Origin: JAPUME01 sp964605715
Lineage (GTDB): Bacteria; Acidobacteriota; Terriglobia; UBA7540; JAPUME01
DNA length: 15,105 nucleotides
Reading direction: 5' to 3'
NCBI GenBank assembly: GCA_964605715.1
Contig: CAZSDV010000053.1
Coordinates: 1-15,105, forward strand
In this document: piece after piece, positions 8,380 through 15,105 of the stretch
How positions within the stretch are numbered: position 1 is the first letter of the stretch
Layout of the letters: each line of letters opens with the position of its first letter
Program-made: the position numbers and the translations under genes
Notes under the pieces: model-generated
Databases searched by the model: none
What the model was told of the DNA's origin: nothing
Seen by the model: only the letters and a program-made list of their open reading frames with translations

Positions 8380-8769
8380 TTATGATACGATTTCAGAGAC
8401 TATTTCCCCGTGCACGTCCGTCAGCCGCATATGACGGCCATTAAAGAAATAAGTTAAACGCTGGTGGTCGAGCCCGAGTAAATGGAGTAGCGTGGCGTGG
8501 ATATCATGGGAGGTAATAACTTTTTCGGCTGCCTTATATCCGAATTCGTCGGTTGACCCAATCACCTGTCCTCCTTGGATACCTGCACCGGCCATCCAGA
8601 TGGTCATAGCACCAGGATTATGGTCCCGACCGATGCCACGCTGCGAAATGGGCATCCGCCCGAACTCGGAATGCCACATGACAGGAGTTTCGTCCAACAT
8701 GCCACGCTGCTTGAGGTCTTGAATGAGCCCGGCGATGGGCTTATCGACCTCACCTTCGCGCACAATCAT
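8380..8769 (-). pseudogene. C-terminal remnant of a second DUF1501 gene (5'-truncated)
   Basis: An open stretch of 129 codons matching only the last quarter of a DUF1501 protein: DKPIAGLIQDLKQRGMLDE, EFGRMPISQ, GRDHNPGAMTIWMAGAGIQGG, then a C-terminal HDIHATLLHLLGLDH segment. It aligns with the C-terminus of the intact DUF1501 protein at 1678-3165, but many positions differ, so it is a distinct paralogue and not a recent copy. An in-frame TAG (8773-8775) lies just upstream of the first ATG, and no DUF1501-like translation was seen in 8770-8908 in any frame. The N-terminal three quarters, including the Tat signal, are missing. WHSEFGR replaces the usual WGGEFGR. The surviving part has no frameshift, so truncation may be recent, or the breakpoint near 8765 may be an assembly join. 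Confidence 0.82.
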
Positions 8770-8908
8770 ACGCTAGCCGCCTCTCTGTGCCAAGCTGCAT
8801 CACTATATGCTGAAGTGTGGAAGAATTTTGAGTTATTGGGGGGAATTTCCATGTGAATTTATTTTTATGGGTAGGCTTGCAAATAGGTGAATCGGGAGTT
8901 CGGGAGTG

Positions 8909-10816
8909 TTAGTTAAGCACCTGGACACGCACGTGCGAAGGAGTCTTAGCTGACCGGTATACCAGTTGTGTCGCCTTCTGGAAATCCTCAGACTTAGCCT
9001 TGTAGATATCTACGAATTTTTGGGGGTTACGATCAATCAGCGGAAACCAGGAACTTTGAATTTGCACCATGATGCGATGGCCCCGCCGAAAGGTGTGGTA
9101 GGCGTCAGGCATAACGTATTCGATTTGCGTTATCTTACCAGGCCAAAACGGTTCCGGTTCCTTGAGGCTATTACGGAATTTTCCTCGTATGGCCTCTCCT
9201 CGCACAAGCTGTTGGTAGCCCCCCATTTCTACCCTTGCAGGATTGGGGTTGGGATTGGGGTAGTCGCCCGGATAAACGTCGATTAGTTTCACGACCCAGT
9301 CAGAGTCTGTTCCTGTTGTTGAGATGTAAAGAGAGGGTGTAACCGGACCAGCAATTGTAATGTCTTTTTCCAGAGGGTCCGTTGTATAGACAACTACATC
9401 AGGTCTTGAAGCGGCGAAACGCTGGTCGTCGAGCATGTGTTCGCGCGTCATATTGATGGCGATATTGGGAATGAATGGCACAGGTTTTTTTGGGTCACTA
9501 GTGTACTCATCGAAAGCGTGGATTCCTGTTTCTGTTGGAGGGCTTAGGGTAAGGCGGCCATTCGAATGAAAATAGAATGCCCTGTTCTTTACGTTTGTAG
9601 GTGGCCAGGAATCGTAGCGCCGCCACTGGTTTGTTCCAGTTTCGAAGACATAGGCATCAGGAAGCTGGGGATCTTTACCATCTTTCAAGAAGTGGTTTAG
9701 GAAAGGTAGTTCAATGTGGTTTCGGTAAAAAATTGCTGTATTCTGATTGAACTGAATGTTTCCTAGCTGGTCTCCGGTGAGGCCGTTCCAGTCTCCGTGC
9801 GCCCAGGGGCCCATGATTAGGATGTTATAAGCTTCAGGCGATGTGCGCTCAACTGTTTCGTAAATACTCAAGGGTCCGTAGAGATCTTCAGAATCGAACC
9901 AGCCACCGACGGTCATTACAGCGGGCCTGATATTCTTTAGATGTGGCAAGAGGTTACGTGCCTTCCAGAATTCGTCATAGGTGCCGTGCTCCATCAGTTC
10001 TTTCCAGAAGGTGATTTCATTTTTAAAGTGTTTTTTGTTGATGTTCGCAAGTGTTCCGAGGTTTAGGTAGAATTCGTAGCCATCCGGTGTTTTATAGTCA
10101 AAGGGAATCGGTACTTGCCGTGTGGGTTCGTTTAAGGTTTGCCCAAACTTCGAGAAAAAATGGAATGCGTGTGCAAGATAGAAAGCACCATTATGATGAA
10201 AATCGTCCCCAACGAACCAGTCTGCAATGGGGGCTTGCGGTGAAGCGCATTTTAGTGCTGAGTGAGCATCAATCATTCCAGCGGCGGTATAAAACCCCGG
10301 ATAGGAAACACCCATCATCCCCACCTGGCCATTGTTGTTAGGAATATTTTTTACCAGCCAGTCAATAGTGTCGTAGCTATCTGTGCTCTCATCCACATCG
10401 TTGGGACTCTTGATGGGGAGGTGCGGTCGCATGTGAACGAATTCCCCTTTGGAACCGTAGCGCCCGCGAACATCCTGGAAAGCAAAGATGAAACCCTCTT
10501 TGGCATAGTGTCTCATTTGGCCTGTTGGATGTTCGGGGTAATTGTCCGAACCGTAAGGACGGATGCCATAAGGAGTTCGCTGTAGCAGAATGGGATAGGT
10601 GACGGATTGGTTTTTTGGCACGTAAACAGCTGTAAAAAGGTTTACGCCGTCCCGCATGGGTATTTCAAACTCGTATTTTGTGAAGTGGGCCTTGATGTAA
10701 GTGCGGTCAACTTCAGGGGATTCTCGGGAATCTTCCTCATGACCTAATGAGTAAACGGAAAATAACGAGAGAGAAGCTAATAGAAGATACTTGGCCAGAT
10801 GCTTAGGAAAGCGCAT
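8909..10816 (-). CDS. secreted CocE/NonD family hydrolase (peptidase S15-like)
   Basis: A 635-residue alpha/beta hydrolase with a signal peptide (about residues 1-25) and no lipobox, so probably periplasmic or secreted. The nucleophile elbow is GVSYPG with Ser171. Likely partners are Asp308 (GGWFDSEDLYG) and His340 (GPWAHGDW), a complete catalytic triad. Upstream are RDGVNLFTAVYVP and RTPYG, with QDVRGRYGSKGEF near 114-126, all typical of CocE/NonD. The C-terminal third (from about 480, YTTDPLEKDITIAGPVTPSLYIS) is the jelly-roll X-Pro dipeptidyl-peptidase C-terminal domain. Members cleave acyl-ester or Xaa-Pro amide bonds (cocaine esterase, glutaryl-7-ACA acylase); the substrate here is not predictable. 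Start context is weak (AAGGA about 12 nt upstream). It has no close co-oriented partner, and the tRNA-like gene lies 177 bp upstream. Confidence 0.92.
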   Translation of the reverse strand: MRFPKHLAKYLLLASLSLFSVYSLGHEEDSRESPEVDRTYIKAHFTKYEFEIPMRDGVNLFTAVYVPKNQSVTYPILLQRTPYGIRPYGSDNYPEHPTGQMRHYAKEGFIFAFQDVRGRYGSKGEFVHMRPHLPIKSPNDVDESTDSYDTIDWLVKNIPNNNGQVGMMGVSYPGFYTAAGMIDAHSALKCASPQAPIADWFVGDDFHHNGAFYLAHAFHFFSKFGQTLNEPTRQVPIPFDYKTPDGYEFYLNLGTLANINKKHFKNEITFWKELMEHGTYDEFWKARNLLPHLKNIRPAVMTVGGWFDSEDLYGPLSIYETVERTSPEAYNILIMGPWAHGDWNGLTGDQLGNIQFNQNTAIFYRNHIELPFLNHFLKDGKDPQLPDAYVFETGTNQWRRYDSWPPTNVKNRAFYFHSNGRLTLSPPTETGIHAFDEYTSDPKKPVPFIPNIAINMTREHMLDDQRFAASRPDVVVYTTDPLEKDITIAGPVTPSLYISTTGTDSDWVVKLIDVYPGDYPNPNPNPARVEMGGYQQLVRGEAIRGKFRNSLKEPEPFWPGKITQIEYVMPDAYHTFRRGHRIMVQIQSSWFPLIDRNPQKFVDIYKAKSEDFQKATQLVYRSAKTPSHVRVQVLN

Positions 10817-10993
10817 GATGATTCAGGATTCCTTGTCCAGGGCATGAAGTTTCAGTATTCCAAGCGCTGGACCCGTACATCCTATACAAATAAGATTCCC
10901 AGGAGAGCATTTAATCTAAAGGTTCAATTTTCCAAGCAACTCGATCCTTAAGTATAAGGTCGATTTGATGCTTGTGGAAGCTATTAAAAGTAA

Positions 10994-11059
10994 TGGTAGG
11001 CCCGAGCGGGCTCGAACCGCTGTCAAGGTAGCGCTCTAACCAGGCTGAGCTACGGGCCT
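10994..11059 (-). tRNA. tRNA-Val(GAC)-like gene lacking the 3' half of the anticodon arm and the variable loop
   Basis: Read on the minus strand, all of these are present: acceptor strands AGGCCCG/CGGGCCT (7 bp), discriminator A and encoded CCA, a D arm GCTC-AGCCTGGTTA-GAGC, and a T arm AGCGG-TTCGAGC-CCGCT. Between D and T arms only G-CTACC-TTGAC remains. That is base 26, the 5' anticodon stem and the loop through base 36, giving anticodon GAC. The 12 nt expected next (loop bases 37-38, a 5-nt stem strand complementary to CTACC, and a 5-nt variable loop) are missing. The gene is 66 nt against about 78 for an intact version. It could be a pseudogene or a consensus error; as written it cannot fold an anticodon stem. 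It lies between the mutase and CocE genes, same strand. Confidence 0.75.
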
Positions 11060-11220
11060 ACGTTTGTGAAGCTTACCCTCAAAGTAATTCGATTGTAATA
11101 CACCGCCCGTTCAGTTGGCAATTTGATGTAGGGGCAGGCGGTGAGGATTAAAGGGGTTGATAAGGTACCTTTGTTTCTGGACAACAGAGTTCTTTTAGAT
11201 CTTTTCTTCGGCAGGGGGGC

Positions 11221-12837
11221 TTATATCACAACCGATTCCTGGTGCAGTCCGAAGACCTGCCTTAATGCGTCGGAAATTTCTCCTACAGTTGCATAATTTT
11301 CGACAGCATTGATAATTGAAGGCAGAAGATTTACCTCCCCACGGGCAGCTTCTTTGACCTGTTGCAGGCTAATTTCCACTTTCCTTGAATTACGACGTGA
11401 TCGCAATCGTTCCAAGCGAGCTTTCTGGTCCTGCTCAATCTTAGGATCAACTCGGAGGATAGGTGGAGAAGCTGTTTTTTGTTCCCCAAATCGGTTTACT
11501 CCCACGGTGATTTGATTTTCGGATTCAATGGCGCGTTGAGTACGAAAGGAAGAATCCTGAATTTCCCTTTGCATAAAACCAGCGGCAATGGCTGGGATTG
11601 CTCCCCCTAAATTCTCAATCTTTTCCAGGTATTGCTCAACCTGTTTTTCCAGGGAAGTCGTTAGTGATTCGACGTAGTAGGATCCACCAAGCGGATCAAT
11701 AGTATTTGTTATCCCACTTTCAAAAGCAATGATCTGTTGAGTACGGAGGGCAAGCAAGGCAGAATGTTCGGTAGGTAGCCCCAGGGCCTCATCCCGCGAG
11801 TTGGTGTGCAGGGATTGAGCGCCACCTAGAACCGCTGCCAATGCTTGCAACGTGACACGAACAAGATTGTTATCCGGTTGCTGTGCAGTGAGAGTCGATC
11901 CAGCCGTTTGAGCATGAAATCGAAGCATCCAGGAGCGAGGGTTCTGGGCGCCGAAACGGTCTCGCATCAGGTGAGCCCAAAGCCTGCGTGCTGCACGAAA
12001 TTTGGCTACTTCTTCCAGTATGTGGTTATGGGAGTTAAAGAAAAATGAGATGCGCGGTGCAAACTGATCAATCTGAAGTCCTCGTGCGAGTGCTGCTTCA
12101 GTGTATGTGATCCCGTGGGCTAAAGTGAATGCCAATTCCTGTGCAGCAGTAGAACCTGCTTCACGCATGTGATAGCCACTTACGGAGATCATGTTCCAAT
12201 TCGGCATCTCTTCACAGCAAAAAGCAAAGATATCAGTGGTCAATCGGAGAGATGGATTGGGAGGGTAGATGTAGGTGCCGCGTGCGACATACTCCTTCAA
12301 AATATCATTCTGAATGGTGCCTGAAAGATCGCTAATAGCGATACTTTGTTTCTTTGCCAGAGCCACGTAGAGAGCTAGCAGGATCGCAGCTGTTGCATTA
12401 ATTGTCATTGAAGTGGAAACCTTGTCGAGAGAGATACCCTTGAAGAGGACCTCCATATCTTCCAGTGAATCAATGGCTACACCCACCTTTCCTACCTCCC
12501 CTTCTGCCTGGACATGATCAGAATCAAGGCCGATCTGGGTTGGCAGATCAAAGGCTACAGAAAGACCTGACTGTCCCTGTGAGAGTAGGTATCGGTATCG
12601 ACTATTTGATTCTATCGCGCTGCCGTAACCTGCATACTGTCGCATGGTCCAGGCTCGTCGGCGATACATCTGCGGGTGAATTCCTCGCGTAAAAGGAAAT
12701 GCTCCAGGAGCGCCTAGGTCATTTTCAAATCTGAAGTTGAGATCGCTTAAGTGTTCTGGAGTATAAACAGATTTAGGAGATGGCTCAGGGGTGGCAGAAG
12801 ATGGGTTCCGGTTTTCGGTATGTTGCTTAGGTTTCAT
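11221..12837 (-). CDS. acyl-CoA mutase large subunit, methylmalonyl-CoA mutase type (catalytic TIM-barrel, no B12 domain)
   Basis: A 538-residue homologue of the catalytic half of adenosylcobalamin-dependent acyl-CoA mutases. It has TMRQYAGYGSA (about 64-74), GLSVAFDLPTQIG, DLSGTIQNDILKEY (170-183), YIYPPNPSLR (189-198), SGYHMREAG (His223) and LRFHAQTAGSTLTAQQP. Tyr68 and Arg198 match the residues that hold the succinyl/methylmalonyl carboxylate; isobutyryl-CoA mutases have Phe and Gln there. Methylmalonyl-CoA is thus the likeliest substrate. The protein ends without the C-terminal B12-binding domain, so a separate small subunit must be encoded elsewhere. This two-gene layout is common for proteins of this size. 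The pathway would be propionate/succinate interconversion. The first 23 residues are low in complexity (Pro/Ser/Thr) and poorly conserved. No Shine-Dalgarno site precedes the ATG. Confidence 0.93.
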   Translation of the reverse strand: MKPKQHTENRNPSSATPEPSPKSVYTPEHLSDLNFRFENDLGAPGAFPFTRGIHPQMYRRRAWTMRQYAGYGSAIESNSRYRYLLSQGQSGLSVAFDLPTQIGLDSDHVQAEGEVGKVGVAIDSLEDMEVLFKGISLDKVSTSMTINATAAILLALYVALAKKQSIAISDLSGTIQNDILKEYVARGTYIYPPNPSLRLTTDIFAFCCEEMPNWNMISVSGYHMREAGSTAAQELAFTLAHGITYTEAALARGLQIDQFAPRISFFFNSHNHILEEVAKFRAARRLWAHLMRDRFGAQNPRSWMLRFHAQTAGSTLTAQQPDNNLVRVTLQALAAVLGGAQSLHTNSRDEALGLPTEHSALLALRTQQIIAFESGITNTIDPLGGSYYVESLTTSLEKQVEQYLEKIENLGGAIPAIAAGFMQREIQDSSFRTQRAIESENQITVGVNRFGEQKTASPPILRVDPKIEQDQKARLERLRSRRNSRKVEISLQQVKEAARGEVNLLPSIINAVENYATVGEISDALRQVFGLHQESVVI

Positions 12838-12839
12838 CC

Positions 12840-12855
12840 GGTATAAAATTATACC
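12840..12855 (-). promoter_or_regulatory. perfect inverted repeat containing a -10-like TATAAT next to the mutase start
   Basis: GGTATAA-AA-TTATACC forms 7-bp arms around a 2-nt centre, ending 2 nt before the mutase ATG. On the minus strand it contains TATAAT (12853-12848). Used as a -10 element it would start transcription within a few bases of the ATG, consistent with the lack of a ribosome binding site (leaderless mRNA). No good -35 was found. It could also be an operator, or chance in an AT-rich spot. Confidence 0.35.
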
Positions 12856-12901
12856 TCGAGGGGTTCAGAAGGCGGGAAAAATTATTAGTTTAGTTATGGG
12901 G

Positions 12902-13165
12902 CTAGCGTAGGGTGCGTGCTTTCAGCATGGAATAGAGTGCGAATATGACCAGCATGACAGAGATTCCCCCTGTTGCATAAAATAACCACAATCCTTCTTC
13001 AGGGCGATCCTTGTAGTCTTGCCAGGCGAGAAATGCTTTCTGACCTGCCAGCATTGCAAAGGCAAGGAAAAGAAAAGAGATAAATAGATGAAAGATCCTT
13101 ATGGTTGAACGCCAGATGCGCTGCCATAATGCCTTGAGCGCGCGGACCAAAAGTACGATTTTCAT
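12902..13165 (-). CDS. small two-helix membrane protein, unknown function
   Basis: An 87-residue protein with a basic N-terminus (MKIVLLVRALKALWQRIWR) and two predicted membrane segments, about residues 24-46 (IFHLFISFLFLAFAMLAG) and 61-82 (LFYATGGISVMLVIFALYSML). A short polar link between them (QDYKDRPEEG) carries acidic and basic residues. Family not recognised. The composition and two-helix hairpin are convincing for a real inner-membrane protein, and no competing frame in this stretch looks coding. The ATG follows an AGG-containing stretch (CAGGTAAACGT), a modest ribosome binding site. It lies 64 nt upstream of the mutase on the same strand and may share its transcript, though the mutase may have its own promoter. 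It diverges from the acylphosphatase gene. Confidence 0.6.
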   Translation of the reverse strand: MKIVLLVRALKALWQRIWRSTIRIFHLFISFLFLAFAMLAGQKAFLAWQDYKDRPEEGLWLFYATGGISVMLVIFALYSMLKARTLR

Positions 13166-13233
13166 ACGTTTACCTGCCTGGTATTATTTCATGTACCTCC
13201 TGGCCATCTTATCGAGATTTTTGGATTTCAGCT

Positions 13234-13266
13234 AGCGGATTTTTACTTGGCTCCGCTATAATCCGC
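13234..13266 (+). promoter_or_regulatory. candidate promoter/operator upstream of the acylphosphatase gene
   Basis: A perfect -10 hexamer TATAAT lies at 13257-13262, about 20 nt before the ATG. No -35 hexamer is at the usual distance. Related half-sites surround it: AGCGGA (13234-13239) is inverted as TCCGCT (13252-13257), and overlapping GCGGAT (13235-13240) is inverted as ATCCGC (13261-13266). This arrangement over the -35 position and the -10 box would suit a repressor or activator site. The evidence is the repeats alone. Confidence 0.4.
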
Positions 13267-13282
13267 GTTCATCCTATTTTTA

Positions 13283-13564
13283 ATGACAGCCGCAAAAAAG
13301 TATTTTATTTTCGGTCACGTACAGGGCGTTGGATTCCGCGTGTTTGTCGAGGAACGGGCTCTCCAATTAGGACTCCATGGTTACGTGAGGAATCTTAGTG
13401 ATGGGCGCGTGGAGGTCTATGCCGCTGGCAATATTAACAAACTTGACGTTTTCAGAGGATGCCTGGAGAAAGGTCCCCAAGGTGCTCAGGTTTTTAGTGT
13501 GGAAGTGAACGACGAAAAAGTAAATACAGCCTACAGCAATTTTAATATAGAAGGTAGTTGGTAG
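13283..13564 (+). CDS. acyP: acylphosphatase
   Basis: A 93-residue cytosolic enzyme that hydrolyses the carboxyl-phosphate bond of acyl phosphates. The signature GHVQGVGFRVFV is at 11-22 with catalytic Arg19, and the second signature GYVRNLSDGRVEVYA contains catalytic Asn37. Length is the normal 90-100 residues. No clear Shine-Dalgarno site precedes the ATG at 13283, but a TATAAT box lies about 20 nt upstream, so the leader is very short. The gene is followed by apt, whose start is 38 nt after this stop, so the two probably form an operon. It diverges from the small membrane protein gene. Confidence 0.95.
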   Translation: MTAAKKYFIFGHVQGVGFRVFVEERALQLGLHGYVRNLSDGRVEVYAAGNINKLDVFRGCLEKGPQGAQVFSVEVNDEKVNTAYSNFNIEGSW

Positions 13565-13602
13565 CTGAGTACAGATCAGACAGATTAAAAGGAGGCTATT
13601 TC

Positions 13603-14124
13603 GTGGAACAATTGCGAACGTTAATTCGGGAGATCCCGGACTTTCCAAAACCAGGGATCCTTTTCTATGATATCACCACTCTGCTCAAGGATCCGGATGG
13701 GCTAAGGGTATCAGTTGATCAACTCACGGAACACTATTTGGAGAAGAAGGTGGACTGCGTGGTGGGAATTGAGGCACGAGGATTTATATACGCCCCTTTA
13801 TTGGCATATCGGTTAAAGGTAGGCTTTGTTCCAGCTCGAAAGCCAAAAAAGCTTCCCTCGTCTGTGGCTAGAGAGACCTATAGTTTGGAGTACGGTGTGG
13901 ATACTCTAGAGATTCATGAAGATGCTATATCGAAAGGAAAGCGCGTGCTGATTATTGATGACCTTCTGGCGACAGGTGGCACTGCCGCGGCCTCTGCACG
14001 CTTGGTAGAGTCACTCGGTGGTGAGATTGCAGGTCTTGGATTTGTGATCGAATTAGATTTTTTGAAGGGTCGAGATAAACTTTCAGGCTATGACGTCCAT
14101 TCTCTTCTTCACTATTCCAAGTAA
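13603..14124 (+). CDS. apt: adenine phosphoribosyltransferase
   Basis: The preferred start is GTG at 13603, with GGAGG at 13591-13595 and a 7-nt spacer. The longer frame from a TTG at 13558 would overlap acyP and has no such site. The product has 173 residues, the family's usual length. The N-terminal IREIPDFPKPGILFYDITTLL is characteristic of Apt. GIEARGFIYAP is at about 55-65, and the PRPP-binding loop VLIIDDLLATGGTAAA at about 115-130. It salvages adenine with PRPP to give AMP and diphosphate in the cytosol. It is probably cotranscribed with acyP and converges on the methylthiotransferase gene. Nothing unusual is seen. Confidence 0.95.
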   Translation: MEQLRTLIREIPDFPKPGILFYDITTLLKDPDGLRVSVDQLTEHYLEKKVDCVVGIEARGFIYAPLLAYRLKVGFVPARKPKKLPSSVARETYSLEYGVDTLEIHEDAISKGKRVLIIDDLLATGGTAAASARLVESLGGEIAGLGFVIELDFLKGRDKLSGYDVHSLLHYSK

Positions 14125-14126
14125 TT

Positions 14127-14149
14127 AAGAGGTTGAGCCAAGTCCTCTT
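14127..14149. terminator. hairpin between convergent apt and methylthiotransferase genes
   Basis: AAGAGG-TTG (14127-14135) pairs with CAA and CCTCTT (14139-14141, 14144-14149) around a 3-nt loop, with a 2-nt bulge. It starts 3 nt after the apt stop. No T-run follows on either strand, so if it terminates transcription it is not a canonical intrinsic terminator. A second small palindrome, TGGTTT-T-AAACCA, lies at 14177-14189. Confidence 0.25.
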
Positions 14150-14212
14150 GCGGTACTGCCTTAATGGTCTGGTTTCTGGTTTTAAACCACTTAGAAGGGT
14201 TAATTCATTTGT

Positions 14213-15105
14213 TTAATTAGGAGGTGATCCTCCTAGGAGAACGTTATCTTGGCATCCGATAATTTTGATCTCGATAAGCTGGTTGGCGGCTAATCCGGTT
14301 TTAGGTAGCGCCACTTTCAAGAAATTGCTACTTATAGCAAAGCGAGCGTTATCAGAGCCTTCCTCAAGAGTTACGACCGAGAGTTTGCGTCCGATCTGGT
14401 CTTTCATGAAGGCTGTGCGTTTGGCGGCCATTGTCGTCCGAATCTCACGGCTCCTTTCACGGGAGACGCGACCGTTTTGGTGACCAGCGAACTCAGCTGC
14501 CGCCGTCCCACTTCGAATGGAATAAGGAAATACGTGAAGATAGGTAAATGGGAGTGATTCGATAAATTTAGCACTTGCTTGATGGTCCTCGTCAGTCTCT
14601 CCAGGAAAGCCGACCATAACATCAGCTCCGATAGCAGCATCAGGAATTGCTTCTCGCACTTTTCTCACGCATTCAGCATATTGCCTGGTCCAATAGCGGC
14701 GATTCATCTTTCGTAAAATGCGGTCACAGCCGCTTTGAAGTGGGATATGAAAGTGTTTTGCCATGCGTGACTCGCCTGCTACGAGCTGGATTAATTCTTC
14801 ATCGACGTCCATCGGCTCGATGGAGCTGATTCGGAGACGTGCCAGCTGGGTATCGGATAAAATTAGCTTTACCAGATCAAGGAAGGAAATTTTCGGCTTT
14901 AGATCTTTTCCATAACTGCCTAAGTTAATGCCAGAAAGGACGATTTCCTGTGTGCCATTTTCAAGGAGGCGGTCAATTTCGGCCAAAACCTTCCCTGGGG
15001 GGAGGCTGCGACTTTGCCCGCGCACGTAAGGAATAATGCAGTAGGCACATCGCGCGTTACAGCCATCTTGAATTTTCAGTGTAGGCCGTGTCCGCTCTTT
15101 TCCGT
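14213..15105 (-). CDS. mtaB: tRNA (N6-L-threonylcarbamoyladenosine(37)-C2)-methylthiotransferase MtaB, N-terminus outside window
   Basis: The frame stays open to the right edge, so the GTG at 15025 is internal and the start lies beyond the window; 297 residues are visible. The first ones give the radical SAM motif DGCNARCAYCIIPYVRG (CxxxCxxC for the [4Fe-4S] cluster). EIVLSGINLGSYGKDL follows, close to the GIHLGSYG form typical of MtaB and unlike MiaB (GQNVNAY) or RimO. RISSIEPMDVDEEL, FHIPLQSGCDRILRKMNRRY and IGADVMVGFPGETDEDH complete the radical SAM barrel. A TRAM domain ends the protein (about the last 65 residues), with a final LLGG. MtaB converts t6A37 to ms2t6A37 in tRNAs decoding ANN codons. 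The UPF0004 N-terminal domain is not visible. It converges on apt. Confidence 0.93.
   Translation of the reverse strand, partial: GKERTRPTLKIQDGCNARCAYCIIPYVRGQSRSLPPGKVLAEIDRLLENGTQEIVLSGINLGSYGKDLKPKISFLDLVKLILSDTQLARLRISSIEPMDVDEELIQLVAGESRMAKHFHIPLQSGCDRILRKMNRRYWTRQYAECVRKVREAIPDAAIGADVMVGFPGETDEDHQASAKFIESLPFTYLHVFPYSIRSGTAAAEFAGHQNGRVSRERSREIRTTMAAKRTAFMKDQIGRKLSVVTLEEGSDNARFAISSNFLKVALPKTGLAANQLIEIKIIGCQDNVLLGGSPPN

Noticed and set aside
8575..8856. Plus-strand open frame antisense to the DUF1501 remnant
   Set aside because: No recognisable domain and no ribosome binding site; the opposite strand carries clear DUF1501 homology.
8886..8906. Tandem TCGGGAG repeat downstream of the CocE gene
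   Set aside because: Only two short copies; compatible with chance and too short for a CRISPR or iteron array.
10994..11059. Reading the tRNA-like gene as a tRNA-Ser or other isoacceptor with a shifted anticodon
   Set aside because: The TT before GAC fits bases 32-33 and the 5' stem CTACC is in standard position after base 26, so GAC is the only anticodon that keeps normal geometry.
13558..13602. TTG at 13558 as the start of apt
   Set aside because: It overlaps acyP and adds an unconserved 15-residue extension; the GTG at 13603 has GGAGG at proper spacing and matches the family's N-terminus.

Overview
The window looks like a piece of a draft genome from an uncultured bacterium of moderate GC content. 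Long runs of N mark scaffold gaps at 5892-5901, 6564-6589 and 7352-7361. One gap is flanked by an inverted duplication with a 5-nt microhomology junction, a pattern typical of amplification chimeras, so the source may be a single-cell (MDA) or metagenome assembly. The lineage cannot be fixed from sequence alone. A PSD1/DUF1553 + DUF1501 gene pair, a secreted sulfatase, lipoprotein hydrolases and an MtaB-type enzyme fit Acidobacteriota or the Planctomycetota/Verrucomicrobiota group best.

Left part (1 to about 10.8 kb) is a run of exported enzymes with no transposase or integrase. In order: the 3' end of a PSD1-type gene (DUF1549/DUF1553) and a co-oriented DUF1501 Tat-exported protein; a convergent SMP-30/gluconolactonase-like lipoprotein; a divergent type I sulfatase with a C-terminal beta-sandwich region; a class C beta-lactamase-fold serine hydrolase lipoprotein (NylB-like); a 5'-truncated DUF1501 remnant; and a large secreted CocE/NonD (peptidase S15-like) hydrolase. 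The set suggests periplasmic breakdown of sulfated or esterified organic matter, but no substrate can be named. The sulfatase and the serine hydrolase are each split in this assembly. Both read as intact genes once the gap or chimeric block is discounted.

Right part (about 11 to 15.1 kb) is ordinary metabolism and RNA maintenance. A tRNA-Val(GAC)-like gene on the minus strand has lost exactly 12 nt (3' half of the anticodon arm plus variable loop). Then come the large (catalytic) subunit of a B12-dependent acyl-CoA mutase with methylmalonyl-CoA-type pocket residues, a small two-helix membrane protein, a divergent acylphosphatase-adenine phosphoribosyltransferase pair, and a convergent MtaB-type tRNA methylthiotransferase whose 5' end lies outside the window.

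No CRISPR array, phage module, defence system or clear new multi-gene system was found. The items most worth a second look are the precisely deleted tRNA at the border between the two parts, the truncated DUF1501 copy, the helical insertion in the SMP-30 protein, and the chimeric block in the serine hydrolase.
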